From Paulinella micropora (lineage: Eukaryota; Cercozoa; Imbricatea; Euglyphida), in NCBI GenBank assembly GCA_009731375.1, contig BJOX01000002.1, positions 1 through 31,405 of the forward strand: DNA of 31,405 nt, read 5' to 3'. The notes beneath the pieces were generated by a model. It made no database searches and had not been told where the DNA came from. It saw only the letters and a program-made list of their open reading frames with translations. A program made the position numbers and the translations under genes. This document shows positions 7,705 through 15,673 of this stretch, piece by piece (positions within the stretch are counted from its first letter, which is position 1; each line of letters begins with the position of its first letter).

Positions 7705-8787
7705 ATGAAGCCCTGGCGCAAGAGGCACGCCGGCCGCGCTTTTACCAGCGATGCGCCGTTGCCTTTCAAGAAGCAGCGCACTGGCTTTGTCGGTGGCGCT
7801 TCGGCCGAGATGGCGGCCAGGACCAGGGAAATCATGAAATATGCTAACCCGCAGCTCTCTGCCGTGCTGGATGCGGTCGCGCCTGCTGCCAGCACTGGCT
7901 CGCCAATCCCCACCGCTCCGCCGCTGCCGGCGACTGGCACAGGCTCGCCAATCCCCGCCGCCCCGCCGCTGTCGGCGACCGGCGCAGGCCCGTCAATCCC
8001 CGCCGCCCCGCCGCTGCCGGCCGACACGGGCGCGAAGGCAGGCACGAAAGCTGCCGCGGGTGCATCGACGCTGGACTCAATCGACTCGGAACAGAAGCTC
8101 TGGGAGCTGGCGTCCAAAATGTCTGGCCGCCCAATCGAAGAGCTGAAAAAAGAAAAGGCGACAAACGCGATGCATGCTAAGTACGAAGAGCTGCGCCAAA
8201 AACGAGACGACGGAGTCATAACAAAAGAGGAATATTCCAGTCAGTTTAAGGAGGCGTACAAGGAATGGAGAAAAGAAATTATCAAGGCGGCTTCGGACCC
8301 GACAGAGGCGCTGATGCAGTCCATCAAGGCCGGCAAGAAGCTCAAGAAAGTCGACCAAAAGACACAAAAGGCGGCTTCGACAGACCCACAAGACGAGATT
8401 AATCAAGCGATCAAGGCGGGCGGTAAGCTTAAGAAAGTCGACAAAGCGGCGCACGCGGCCGCTAAAAAGGCAGCCGAAGAGAAAGAAAAGACCGAGAAGC
8501 CCACGGTGATGGACCAGCTCAAGAAGGGTGCTACGCTCAAGAAAGCCGACCTGAAGACACAAGAAGCTATACACCAAGTAGCAGCGTACCAAGCGAACAA
8601 GACTCCCAAACAAGAAGAGAAACTGAGGGCCTGGTCACACAAGCTGGGCGAAGCGATAACCGAGCTCGAGGCGCTGATTAAGAAAGAGGAAGACCTTCAC
8701 GGCAAGTCGGACGAGACAGAAGCCATAAGAAAGAAAAAGGCCAGGCTGGTGGCCAGGAAGAAGATCATAGAAGAGGGGCTCAAATGA
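7705..8787 (+). CDS. WASP-like protein: proline-rich segment plus three WH2 motifs
   Basis: The 360-residue protein has a basic N-terminus (MKPWRKRHAGR, FKKQR at 21-25), a MKYANPQLSA motif (44-53) shared with the next gene, three near-copies of a proline-rich unit (about 65-106, each with PIPxAPPL), and three evenly spaced motifs: MQSIKAGKKLKKVD (204-217), INQAIKAGGKLKKVD (232-246) and MDQLKKGATLKKAD (269-282). The last three fit the WH2 consensus (hydrophobic-x2-I-x2-G-x2-LKKV), which binds monomeric actin. Proline-rich stretch followed by WH2 repeats is the architecture of actin nucleators such as WASP, baculovirus P78/83 and bacterial VopL/VopF. The rest is charged and helical. No acidic Arp2/3-binding tail is seen, so tandem-WH2 nucleation is the better analogy. 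Its place in the virion cassette suggests packaging in the particle. Confidence 0.6.
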   Translation: MKPWRKRHAGRAFTSDAPLPFKKQRTGFVGGASAEMAARTREIMKYANPQLSAVLDAVAPAASTGSPIPTAPPLPATGTGSPIPAAPPLSATGAGPSIPAAPPLPADTGAKAGTKAAAGASTLDSIDSEQKLWELASKMSGRPIEELKKEKATNAMHAKYEELRQKRDDGVITKEEYSSQFKEAYKEWRKEIIKAASDPTEALMQSIKAGKKLKKVDQKTQKAASTDPQDEINQAIKAGGKLKKVDKAAHAAAKKAAEEKEKTEKPTVMDQLKKGATLKKADLKTQEAIHQVAAYQANKTPKQEEKLRAWSHKLGEAITELEALIKKEEDLHGKSDETEAIRKKKARLVARKKIIEEGLK

Positions 8788-8820
8788 TTTTTTTTCCTGA
8801 CGATCAGTAAACAAATACTG

Positions 8821-10959
8821 ATGTTTGCTCCAAACTGTCCGTGGATCAGCACCCGGCCGGTAGTAGCGGGCAATTCTCACAAGAGGCCGGCCTGGCTGGA
8901 TGAATCGCCTATGCCAAAGCGGCTCAAGCGACCGGAAAACCAGGGCCCCGTGGCAGTCTCTGCCAAGGCCCGCGGCCTCATGCACTACGCAAATCCTAAC
9001 CTCGGCGCGGCCATGCAGCTGCTGGAGCCGGCGGAGGCGGCGCCGGCAATCGCAGTGCCCGCAAAGACAGAAGAAGCGAAGGGGCCGAAGGCTGTAGAAC
9101 AAAAGAAGAAGGAAGAGGAGCCGAAGGCCGCAGAAACAAAAGAGAAGGAAGAGGGGCCGAAGGCCACAGAACACGACAAGGAAAAGACGGAGGAGACGGA
9201 AGAGGGGCCGAAGGCCGACGAGCCAGAGAAGATGGAAGAAGACGAGGAGGGGGAAGAGGAAGACGAATCAGGGGTGACTGAGGAGGAAGAGCACGAGCCA
9301 GAGAAGGCGAAGGAGGACAAAGAAGAACCGAAAAAGGCCGCAGAGACGAAGGAAGAGGACAAGGAGCCCCCAAAGGCAGCGGAGATGAAGGAAGAGGACG
9401 AAGAGCCGAAGAAAGAAGAACTAAAAGAGAGCGAGGACGGCCAAGTGGAAGAGGGGCAGGAAGAAGACGAGCCGCCCCCTCCTCCCGCCAAGAAGTCCGC
9501 GTCTGCCGCCACAAAGCCGCACAAGAGCATGCCGCCGTACGTCACGCCACAAACCAAGGCCGACGCGGCTACCCTCCTGCAGGCTACCAATAACAAGGAC
9601 TTCGGTTCGTTTCTTTCTACCATAATGGGCGGATCAGACCCGTTTACCAAATGGAAAGAGAAGCTGCTCGAGCCCACGGCCGGCGTTCTGGTTCCTAGCT
9701 CGGCACTCAACCTTGCTTTCTCCCGGCTGCAGGTAGCGCTCAACGAATATAATCCCGACCCAATCGACGTGGCAGTGGCGATGCACCAGGCCACCGAGCT
9801 GTACGAGGACGAAAAACACGAATATGAGGTGGCCAAGCTATACGCAGAGACCACCGCCACACTCAAGAAGGCAGAGCAACAAAAGGAGTTAGCCGAAGCG
9901 GAGGCCAAGAAAGTGGAAGCCAAGAAGAAGCTCAACGAATCCGCCCAGGAGAAGCTGAACACCGAGGGAGACTTGTTGGAAACCACCACCCAGGCCGCCA
10001 AGCAAGAGGCAGAGGCCAAGGTCCAAAGAGAAAAGGCCCAGGAGGAAATCGCAAATCTGGACAAATTGACGGCACAGGCAACACAGGACGCCAAGGATAT
10101 GAGCGAGCTCAAGAGCAAAGTAGCCACGAAAGCCAACGCCGCCAAGCTACAGGCGGCCAAGACTGCGATGCTTGCCCAGATCGACGCAGCCGAGAGCAAG
10201 CTTGTGGAGGCGGAACAAAAAGGGATAATGTCCAAACAACAATTGGCGCAAAAGCAACAAGAGCTGGCCAAAGGCAAGCAAAAGGTCCTGACTATCCAGG
10301 TCGGAAAGGCGCTCGGCGCCGACAAGGTCGCCAGTGCGCTGGGCACGATCGCGGCCGTCGGTGGAGGGGTCGGCAGCTTGATCGGCGCTCTTGTTGGCGG
10401 CTCCGCTGACGTGGTCGGCACTACGATCGGCAGCGCAGCCAACAGCGCTGCGCCAGGCCTTGGGGGTGGTATAGGCAGCTTGGCGACGGGCGTGGGCAGC
10501 GTAGCAAGCGAAGGAGGCAAGCTGCTCGGGGGCGCAGGAGTAAAACTCATAGAGGGCTTAGGTGGCCTGACAGAAGGCACCGGCAAGCTTCTGCTGACAG
10601 GAGCAGACATGACAACGGGCACGGTGAAAAACCTCCTGTCATACGCCGTGACCAGCGACACGAGCCGCTTACCTCCACAAATCGAGTGGTCAGATGACGG
10701 CAAGCAGCAATTGGCACAGGAGTTTAAGTACGGCAATGTCGGAGAGCTTCTCGGCACCAATGCCACTGCTGCAGACGCGGCACTGTGGATTTTGCGTGCC
10801 TTGCCTAACAACCTCTCTGGTTTCCAGCAAGAGAGGGCTCAGAAACTCGAGAAGGCTATCCAGCAAAAAGACAATGAAGGAATACGAGAGGCATTGTCCG
10901 GTCTCAAGGCAGTCCTCGACGCGGACCAGATCATGTACGCGTTCAGGGGCACTCAATAA
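8821..10959 (+). CDS. Large virion-type protein: acidic domain, coiled coil, Gly/Ala membrane-active region
   Basis: The 712-residue protein has a basic N-terminus (KRPAWLDESPMPKRLKRPE), a LMHYANPNLGAAM motif (53-65) paralogous to the preceding gene, a highly acidic Glu/Lys low-complexity region (about 83-220) with repeated EEGPKA-like units, a proline run (PPPPPAKK), a globular stretch (about 235-340), a long coiled coil (about 340-500, rich in A, E, K, Q) and a Gly/Ala-rich hydrophobic segment (about 505-610, repeated GG-x-IGSL and VGS-type pieces) that could lie in or cross a membrane. This layout is typical of minor capsid or core proteins, but no family is recognised. The stop codon TAA sits inside an AATAAA poly(A) signal. 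Confidence 0.65.
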   Translation: MFAPNCPWISTRPVVAGNSHKRPAWLDESPMPKRLKRPENQGPVAVSAKARGLMHYANPNLGAAMQLLEPAEAAPAIAVPAKTEEAKGPKAVEQKKKEEEPKAAETKEKEEGPKATEHDKEKTEETEEGPKADEPEKMEEDEEGEEEDESGVTEEEEHEPEKAKEDKEEPKKAAETKEEDKEPPKAAEMKEEDEEPKKEELKESEDGQVEEGQEEDEPPPPPAKKSASAATKPHKSMPPYVTPQTKADAATLLQATNNKDFGSFLSTIMGGSDPFTKWKEKLLEPTAGVLVPSSALNLAFSRLQVALNEYNPDPIDVAVAMHQATELYEDEKHEYEVAKLYAETTATLKKAEQQKELAEAEAKKVEAKKKLNESAQEKLNTEGDLLETTTQAAKQEAEAKVQREKAQEEIANLDKLTAQATQDAKDMSELKSKVATKANAAKLQAAKTAMLAQIDAAESKLVEAEQKGIMSKQQLAQKQQELAKGKQKVLTIQVGKALGADKVASALGTIAAVGGGVGSLIGALVGGSADVVGTTIGSAANSAAPGLGGGIGSLATGVGSVASEGGKLLGGAGVKLIEGLGGLTEGTGKLLLTGADMTTGTVKNLLSYAVTSDTSRLPPQIEWSDDGKQQLAQEFKYGNVGELLGTNATAADAALWILRALPNNLSGFQQERAQKLEKAIQQKDNEGIREALSGLKAVLDADQIMYAFRGTQ

Positions 10960-10960
10960 A
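10955..10960 (+). terminator. AATAAA overlapping the stop codon
   Basis: The TAA stop of the 712-residue gene (10957-10959) is part of AATAAA. The same overlap or abutment is seen at 12601-12606, 13697-13702 and 14073-14078. Confidence 0.5.
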
Positions 10961-11003
10961 AAAAAAATAAACTGACTGCTTGCCAAAACAAGGAGAGAAA
11001 AAA

Positions 11004-11270
11004 ATGCAACACCTGGCTTTTTTTGATCCGACCTTGGCGCTGGCCTTGGGCAAAGTCAACGAGGCGCAGTCGCGCGTCGCGGGGCAGAAACGCCGACAGC
11101 AAGAGGACGCCGAAAAAAAGGCGATCGAGGTCCTGCAGACTACCGTGGCCGAAGCGCCCATTGAAAAGGTGTTTAAGCAGCCGGCCATTGCCGATGCCAC
11201 CATCTTGTTGGAAGTAACACCTGAACAGGCCACCCGCTGCGAACAGCAGCTGATTGGTGGCGGCAAATAA
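11004..11270 (+). CDS. Small charged protein (88 residues)
   Basis: The frame is open from a TTG at 10980, but the ATG at 11004 directly after a run of A is the natural start. The product begins MQHLAFFDPTLALALGKV, continues with a charged helix (QKRRQQEDAEKKAIEVLQ) and ends in a short Gly tail. It lies in the virion cassette between larger virion-type genes and has their codon bias. No family is recognised. Confidence 0.6.
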   Translation: MQHLAFFDPTLALALGKVNEAQSRVAGQKRRQQEDAEKKAIEVLQTTVAEAPIEKVFKQPAIADATILLEVTPEQATRCEQQLIGGGK

Positions 11271-11315
11271 TTAAAAATTTTTTTTCTTGTCGGGCAGATT
11301 AACTATACCAACAAA

Positions 11316-11906
11316 ATGAGCGGACACCGAGGCCCTGTCGTGCCGCTAGTCAACACCGGCGAAGAGAAGTCGGCGGCCGCCCAGGCCAACCAGGTCGAGC
11401 ATGGTACCGAGACCAGGCCGATTATCCAGACCGACTCGCTCGCTACCAGCTCGATCATCTATTCGGCCCTTTCGGCCGCGGGCGCGGGCGCCGGGGCAGG
11501 CACCATCGGCCAGATGAAGAATGTGGCACAGCGCCTGTCACAGAACTCACTGGCCCCTTGGTATAAGGGAGCGGTCCTGCTCGTCGGTACACCCGCGGAG
11601 ATCCAGGCGGTGTACGGGGCAGATTTCCGTAAGAAAAACTGCGCCGCTGGCGGCAACGCGCCTGCCGACTGGGGTGATGACGGCGCCAACATGTTGCCCT
11701 GGCTCACGGAGCTCCGAAGAACGTACGGTAACGGGTGGGAAGGCTGTATGCAAGTGGCAGCTTTCGTGGAACAGTACCAATCGGCCAAGCTCCGTGACCA
11801 GCAATGGGCGGCTATCCCTGCAGTTTCTACCCTCGATCGCGAGAATGGCTCCGTGCGCGGCTGGACCACCATCCACGAGGCCGGAAACGCGCACCTGATC
11901 GGATAG
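11316..11906 (+). CDS. Hypothetical virion-cassette protein (196 residues)
   Basis: The protein has a polar N-terminus, an Ala/Gly-rich small-residue segment (about 48-63, SALSAAGAGAGAGTIG) that could be a weak membrane anchor or flexible linker, and a globular C-terminal two-thirds rich in W, G and charged residues. Cysteines at about 109 and 144 could form a disulfide. The ATG at 11316 follows the leader pattern A-run, T-run, then CTTGTCGGG. It is not recognised; a minor capsid or penton protein is possible from its position only. Confidence 0.6.
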   Translation: MSGHRGPVVPLVNTGEEKSAAAQANQVEHGTETRPIIQTDSLATSSIIYSALSAAGAGAGAGTIGQMKNVAQRLSQNSLAPWYKGAVLLVGTPAEIQAVYGADFRKKNCAAGGNAPADWGDDGANMLPWLTELRRTYGNGWEGCMQVAAFVEQYQSAKLRDQQWAAIPAVSTLDRENGSVRGWTTIHEAGNAHLIG

Positions 11907-11945
11907 AAAAATTAATCTTAATTGTACAAAGGACAAAGGGAGAGC

Positions 11946-12602
11946 ATGACAGACCCGTTTGCCAATCTCGAGCCACCCACCGACCCGCTACCGCCTGTCA
12001 CCGAAGCTAAAGCGGCGGTAGCAGCCCCGCCTCCTACCAAGCGTCGCCGGACAGCAGGCCCTTCTCAAGCGAGCCTGGCACGGCGTCTAGGAACAGCGCC
12101 AGCGGGACCAGAAGACCCCGTGCTACGCGATGACCCCAACTACCGGCTCTTGTGCGCTTATGGCCGCAGCGCTCTGATCGGCCCTAAGCTCAAGAAGGCG
12201 CACATCAACTGTGACCCAAAAACTCTGCGCAGGCTGCCCAAGCAGAAGCTGCCGCTGTTGTTGGACGAAGTAGAGGAAGTGCTGGAAGGTGAGCTGTCGG
12301 GCGAGCTGGCGGACGCCGTGCTCAAGCAAGGGCTCGTGTGCCTCGAAAACCTAGTAGCGAACCGATCGCGTTACCAGATCGCTGGCACGACCGAGGCCTG
12401 CTTTGCCAATGACCGGTGGTGCTTCTTGCTCGAGCGGGCCAAGCTGCGCGCGGGCATCGGGCTGCAGCGCCTGGACCCTATGACTGAACTGGCCCTGCTG
12501 ACGGCACAAACGGCCGCCATCACCCATGCCAAGAACACGATCTTTGTAGCACAGCCGAGCCAAGCCACAAATCTGGACGCACCAGCGCCCGCAGTTCAAT
12601 AA
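11946..12602 (+). CDS. Hypothetical virion-cassette protein with Pro-rich N-terminus and KRRR cluster
   Basis: The frame is open from a TTG at 11922, but the ATG at 11946 gives the better 218-residue protein. The first 40 residues are proline-rich and end with PPTKRRRTAG, a nuclear-localisation-like cluster similar in placement to the KRLKRP and FKKQR clusters in the two large virion genes upstream. The rest is a mainly helical globular domain (LPLLLDEVEEVLEGELSGEL near 100-120). No family is recognised. The stop codon abuts AATAAA. Confidence 0.6.
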   Translation: MTDPFANLEPPTDPLPPVTEAKAAVAAPPPTKRRRTAGPSQASLARRLGTAPAGPEDPVLRDDPNYRLLCAYGRSALIGPKLKKAHINCDPKTLRRLPKQKLPLLLDEVEEVLEGELSGELADAVLKQGLVCLENLVANRSRYQIAGTTEACFANDRWCFLLERAKLRAGIGLQRLDPMTELALLTAQTAAITHAKNTIFVAQPSQATNLDAPAPAVQ

Positions 12603-12606
12603 TAAA
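12601..12606 (+). terminator. AATAAA overlapping the stop codon
   Basis: The last two bases of the TAA stop at 12600-12602 begin the AATAAA hexamer, giving a very short 3' untranslated region before the next leader. Confidence 0.5.
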
Positions 12607-12656
12607 AAAAAATTTATTTTGTTGTACGCCAATTAAACATCTCTCCGAAAAGAAAA

Positions 12657-13121
12657 ATGGCCGAGGTCGTGAGCGATCTGTTCTCACTGGAAAACTTTGC
12701 CCGGTCAAGCACGGCGGCCGCTTTTGCCTATGTGGCCGCCCCGGTCGTTATACCGGGCAATGCGATGTTTAGCTTTTCGTCCGTCCCCTTAATAGGGGCA
12801 GCCCAGGTCAGCAAGAGCACTGGCCTGGCGGTCGTGGCCTTTGTGACCGCCACTGCTATTGACCTCATCCAAAGCAGAGTCCTCAACCGCACCAAGGAGG
12901 GCCGTCTAGCCTCGTACCCCAGCTTGGCCGTGCACGTGGCAGGCGGAGGCCTGATGTTCGCCATGTTGCCCCGCCTCCTGAGCAAGGGCCAACTCGGCCT
13001 GGTAGGCGACAGTGATACCGCCAAGCAGTTGTTCTTGGTCGGCGCACTTTCGGAAGTGTTCAGCCAGTACTTCTACGAGGGCTACCTGAACCCCGCGAGC
13101 CAAGGACACTACCGCTTCTAA
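12657..13121 (+). CDS. Multi-pass membrane protein (154 residues)
   Basis: The protein has three or four hydrophobic stretches: about 18-50 (AAAFAYVAAPVVIPG and on), 57-75 (TGLAVVAFVTATAIDLI), 90-107 (LAVHVAGGGLMFAMLP) and a shorter one at 125-137 (LFLVGALSEVFSQ). A basic loop (QSRVLNRTKEGR) between the second and third would be cytosolic. In a virus with an inner lipid membrane under a double-jelly-roll capsid this could be a virion membrane protein. The family is not recognised. ATG follows GAAAAGAAAA, typical of this cassette. Confidence 0.6.
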   Translation: MAEVVSDLFSLENFARSSTAAAFAYVAAPVVIPGNAMFSFSSVPLIGAAQVSKSTGLAVVAFVTATAIDLIQSRVLNRTKEGRLASYPSLAVHVAGGGLMFAMLPRLLSKGQLGLVGDSDTAKQLFLVGALSEVFSQYFYEGYLNPASQGHYRF

Positions 13122-13156
13122 AAAAAGAATCTTGTGTAGCTAGTCTAGAGTGAAGA

Positions 13157-13453
13157 ATGCCAGTGGAAGAGGAAGCTCTGCTGGCCTGGGCTCTGATCGT
13201 TACAACCGCTATCATCGTGGTCGGCTGTGTGCGCGCCTGTTGCAAGCGGCTCTTGCGCCCATCAATCTCGTGCGACCTCGACAAGCCGCTGCCCACACAC
13301 TACGTGACGCTCGATGACATCCTCCGGCGGCCTTACCAAGCGCCAAGCGCTGCAGAAGCTCTTTGCGGACCTGGAGACTGTGCTGGACAACTGGGGGCTG
13401 CTGTCTGCCGGCGAGAGCAAGGACCTGCGGATGCAGTGGAACTTAGGTCTTGA
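13157..13453 (+). CDS. Single-pass membrane-anchored protein, possibly frame-broken
   Basis: The frame has an acidic N-terminus, one clear transmembrane helix (residues 7-25, ALLAWALIVTTAIIVVGCV), then a Cys/Arg stop-transfer segment (RACCKRLLR). From about residue 60 onward the sequence (many A, G, C, R) looks like out-of-frame translation, and this part overlaps the next frame (13314-13697), which is the one with good coding character. Either two genes overlap by 140 bases, or one membrane-anchored gene has a one-base indel near 13310-13340. The second frame has no promoter-like leader of its own, which favours the indel. Confidence 0.5.
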   Translation: MPVEEEALLAWALIVTTAIIVVGCVRACCKRLLRPSISCDLDKPLPTHYVTLDDILRRPYQAPSAAEALCGPGDCAGQLGAAVCRREQGPADAVELRS

Positions 13454-13697
13454 GCAGCAAGTTGCGACCGTTGAAAAGTTCTTTTTGCCTGCCTACAAGG
13501 ACGGCAAGCTCGCCGCGTACGTCCAGAGTGAAGCTGGCATCTGGTTTGAGCTGGCCGCCAAGACTCGTGCTCCGACTCCCGCCCTGCAACAGTTGCAACA
13601 GAGATTGCTGGCCAAGCAAAGTGTGGCCAAGGACGCTCAGTTCCTGGGACAAATTGCGCAAGTCATGGAACGCATCTGCCAAGTCATTGTCTTTTAA
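13314..13697 (+). CDS. Hypothetical helical protein (127 residues), possibly the C-terminal part of the preceding gene
   Basis: The frame is preceded by an in-frame TGA at 13305-13307 and starts at ATG 13314. It codes for a helical protein (KRQALQKLFADLETVLDNWG, then LQQLQQRLLAKQSVAK, then IAQVMERICQVIVF) with codon use like its neighbours. It lacks the usual AT-rich leader because its start lies inside the preceding frame. See the entry at 13157 for the indel possibility. The stop codon ends at the first base of AATAAA. Confidence 0.55.
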   Translation: MTSSGGLTKRQALQKLFADLETVLDNWGLLSAGESKDLRMQWNLGLEQQVATVEKFFLPAYKDGKLAAYVQSEAGIWFELAAKTRAPTPALQQLQQRLLAKQSVAKDAQFLGQIAQVMERICQVIVF

Positions 13698-13702
13698 ATA
13701 AA
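13697..13702 (+). terminator. AATAAA at the stop codon
   Basis: The final base of the TAA stop (13695-13697) is the first base of AATAAA, followed at once by the A-run/T-run leader of the next gene. Confidence 0.5.
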
Positions 13703-13744
13703 AAAAATTTAATTTTCGTGACTTATCAAGTTTAAATAAGAAAG

Positions 13745-14077
13745 ATGGGCAAGCGCGCACGAGAAAGGCACGAGCGGCACACGGCCAAGAAGGCCGCCCG
13801 CAAGGACGCCCGCGCCGCCACCGAACAGCGCGTAGGGCGCAGAAAGGCGGAGAGAAGGGAGCGGACCCGCGAGGGCCTGCGGCAGTTTGGCAGCACTCTT
13901 AAGGGCATCACTGGCTTTTTCGGCAAGCAGATCGACAAGGTGACCAACATCCCGAAAGAAGCGATGGACACCACCAAGCAGCTGGGCGACAACGCCGAGG
14001 GCAGCCTCAAGTCCATGGCGCTGCCTTTGGCGGTCGGCGCCGCGGCCATCGGGGCCGTCATGATCCTGAAAAAATAA
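13745..14077 (+). CDS. Arg/Lys-rich protein with C-terminal hydrophobic anchor (110 residues)
   Basis: Residues 1-42 are extremely basic (repeated KR, RR, KK within KRARERHERHTAKKAARKD and RRKAERRERTRE). The middle is amphipathic (about 47-85) and residues 91-107 (MALPLAVGAAAIGAVMI) form a membrane-type helix ending in KK. A basic head plus a membrane tail could tether DNA to the inner viral membrane or act in membrane penetration. It is two genes upstream of the small membrane protein that follows the capsid gene. No family is recognised. Its stop codon lies inside AATAAA. Confidence 0.65.
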   Translation: MGKRARERHERHTAKKAARKDARAATEQRVGRRKAERRERTREGLRQFGSTLKGITGFFGKQIDKVTNIPKEAMDTTKQLGDNAEGSLKSMALPLAVGAAAIGAVMILKK

Positions 14078-14078
14078 A
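14073..14078 (+). terminator. AATAAA overlapping the stop codon
   Basis: The TAA at 14075-14077 is internal to AATAAA, directly upstream of the capsid-gene leader, which contains a TATA-like TTAATATTATAC near 14095-14108. Confidence 0.5.
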
Positions 14079-14118
14079 AAAAATCTTCTTTGTCCTTAAT
14101 ATTATACTGCTAACGACG

Positions 14119-15621
14119 ATGTCTTCCGCCACCGTCGTCGTGCCCCCTGCTAGCAAGCAGCAAAAAGTCGCCACAGGCAAGAGAGCGCGCAACGGCCAGG
14201 AGATCGTGATTGATCCCGAGCACGCCCGCGCGATCAATGCCCGCCCTTGCTGGACGCAGACGGTCATGGCGCCCGCCGCCGCGACCTCGGCGCTGAGCAA
14301 CACTGCTTTTTTTAGCTTTATCCTCGAGAACAACCAGTCCGGCGCGATCCACGATGCGACCCTGCGATTTAAGATCACGTTCACGACCAGCGGCAGCCAG
14401 CCGACCGACTCGCGTGTTTTGCCTACTACTCAGTGGTTCGAGCGCATCGAGTACATCGACCGCCTGACGGGCACCGAAATTGCGCGGTACCACGGCGACA
14501 TGATGCACCTGATACTCAATACGCTGTCGCAAGAGGCCATCGACCAGATCGCCGACATGGTCAACATGGACCCCAAGACGGGCAAGGTCAGCGGCCGCCA
14601 GTGGGAGAACAACGACGAGCAGTACTTTTACTTGCCCCTTTTGCACACGTGGATTAACGGCATGGACCCAGACCTGAGCACGCTGCGTGGCGACCTCGAG
14701 ATCCGGTTTTACCCCAGAGGTTCGATCTTCGTGGCGGCCCAGTCGGCAGTCAACGGCCAGTCCGCGCCCGCCGTGCCTTGCACGGCCAGCTTGAGCGAGA
14801 TCCGCTTCATCACGGGCTGCACGCAGCTGCCGAACGGGATGCGCCTGGGCCGGAGTCCGCAGAAGATGGGCAAGGTCGCCGAGCAGAAGTACGTCGACTT
14901 TGTGCAGTACACGGCCTACGCCCAGCGCATCAAGCCCTCCGACCGGTTGGCCATTGACCTGGACCAATTCTCGCACCACTCCGGCGGTCTGTTTGTCTTC
15001 ATCCGCAAATCAGGCGACCAGACCTCGTACGGAGACGCCACGACCTACTACCCGCAGTACACGTACGACAACACGGGGCGCTTGATGACCTACGACATGN
15101 NNNNNNNNNNNNNNNNNNNNNNNNNNNNNNNNNNNNNNNNNNNNNNNNNNNNNNNNNNNNNNNNNNNNNNNNNNNNNNNNNNNNNNNNNNNNNNNNNNNN
15201 NNNNNNNNNNNNNNNNNNNNNNNNNNNNNNNNNNNNNNNNNNNNNNNNNNNNNNNNNNNNNNNNNNNAGCTGGCTGCGCGCGTGCGGGGTCAAGATCAAG
15301 TTTAGTAACACGCGAGTTGGCGCGACCAACACGGTCGACTGGGAGGTCAGTGCGTCGATGGAGTACACCGCGTCCGTCACGGACCTGAACGACCAGCCCG
15401 TGCTCTGGTCCCGCGGCGACGTCCACCAGCTGAAGCTGAAGTTCCAGCAGGCGCCCGACACGTCCGCAGCTACCTACAACGCCCAAGAAGAGATGGTCGT
15501 CAGCGCCACCACGTCGGGCAAACGCGGCGTGGTAGACGGCTTGTATGATATTACGATCTACAGCGCCTATTTCAAGTACTTGCACGAAAGCAACGGTAGC
15601 CTGGAGGTGGCTTCGGTCTAA
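14119..15621 (+). CDS. Major capsid protein, double-jelly-roll type (interrupted by an N gap)
   Basis: The ~500-residue protein has the look of the hexon-like double jelly roll shared by Nucleocytoviricota, polinton-like viruses and virophages. It has a short basic tail (KQQKVATGKRARNG), a first barrel with strands such as ATLRFKITFTT, WFERIEYIDRLTGTEIARYHGD (about 113-134) and YFYLPLLHTWI (about 172-182), LEIRFYPRG, then a second barrel ending in YDITIYSAYFKYL. The hydrophobic strand, turn and 'G-D-M' spacing resemble the polinton/adintovirus branch as much as classical NCLDV. The frame is kept across 168 N (56 codons, in the second barrel), so the gap size agrees with an intact gene. It is the likely main building block of the icosahedral shell packaged by the ATPase at 6188-7483. 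Confidence 0.75.
   Translation: MSSATVVVPPASKQQKVATGKRARNGQEIVIDPEHARAINARPCWTQTVMAPAAATSALSNTAFFSFILENNQSGAIHDATLRFKITFTTSGSQPTDSRVLPTTQWFERIEYIDRLTGTEIARYHGDMMHLILNTLSQEAIDQIADMVNMDPKTGKVSGRQWENNDEQYFYLPLLHTWINGMDPDLSTLRGDLEIRFYPRGSIFVAAQSAVNGQSAPAVPCTASLSEIRFITGCTQLPNGMRLGRSPQKMGKVAEQKYVDFVQYTAYAQRIKPSDRLAIDLDQFSHHSGGLFVFIRKSGDQTSYGDATTYYPQYTYDNTGRLMTYDMXXXXXXXXXXXXXXXXXXXXXXXXXXXXXXXXXXXXXXXXXXXXXXXXXXXXXXXXSWLRACGVKIKFSNTRVGATNTVDWEVSASMEYTASVTDLNDQPVLWSRGDVHQLKLKFQQAPDTSAATYNAQEEMVVSATTSGKRGVVDGLYDITIYSAYFKYLHESNGSLEVASV
15100..15267. other. Assembly gap of 168 N within the capsid gene
   Basis: A run of N from 15100 to 15267. Its length is a multiple of three and the capsid frame continues on both sides. 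Confidence 0.99.
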
Positions 15622-15673
15622 AAAAATTCTTAGATCATGTATTTTAATTATTAAAGAGAGCAAAGTCAAAAAA

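Noticed and set aside
8985-10811. A 608-codon open frame on the minus strand, Ser-rich
   Set aside because: It is antisense to the 712-residue virion gene. Its Ser/Ala/Leu composition is the mirror of Glu/Lys/Ala codons with G/C third positions, and it has no leader.
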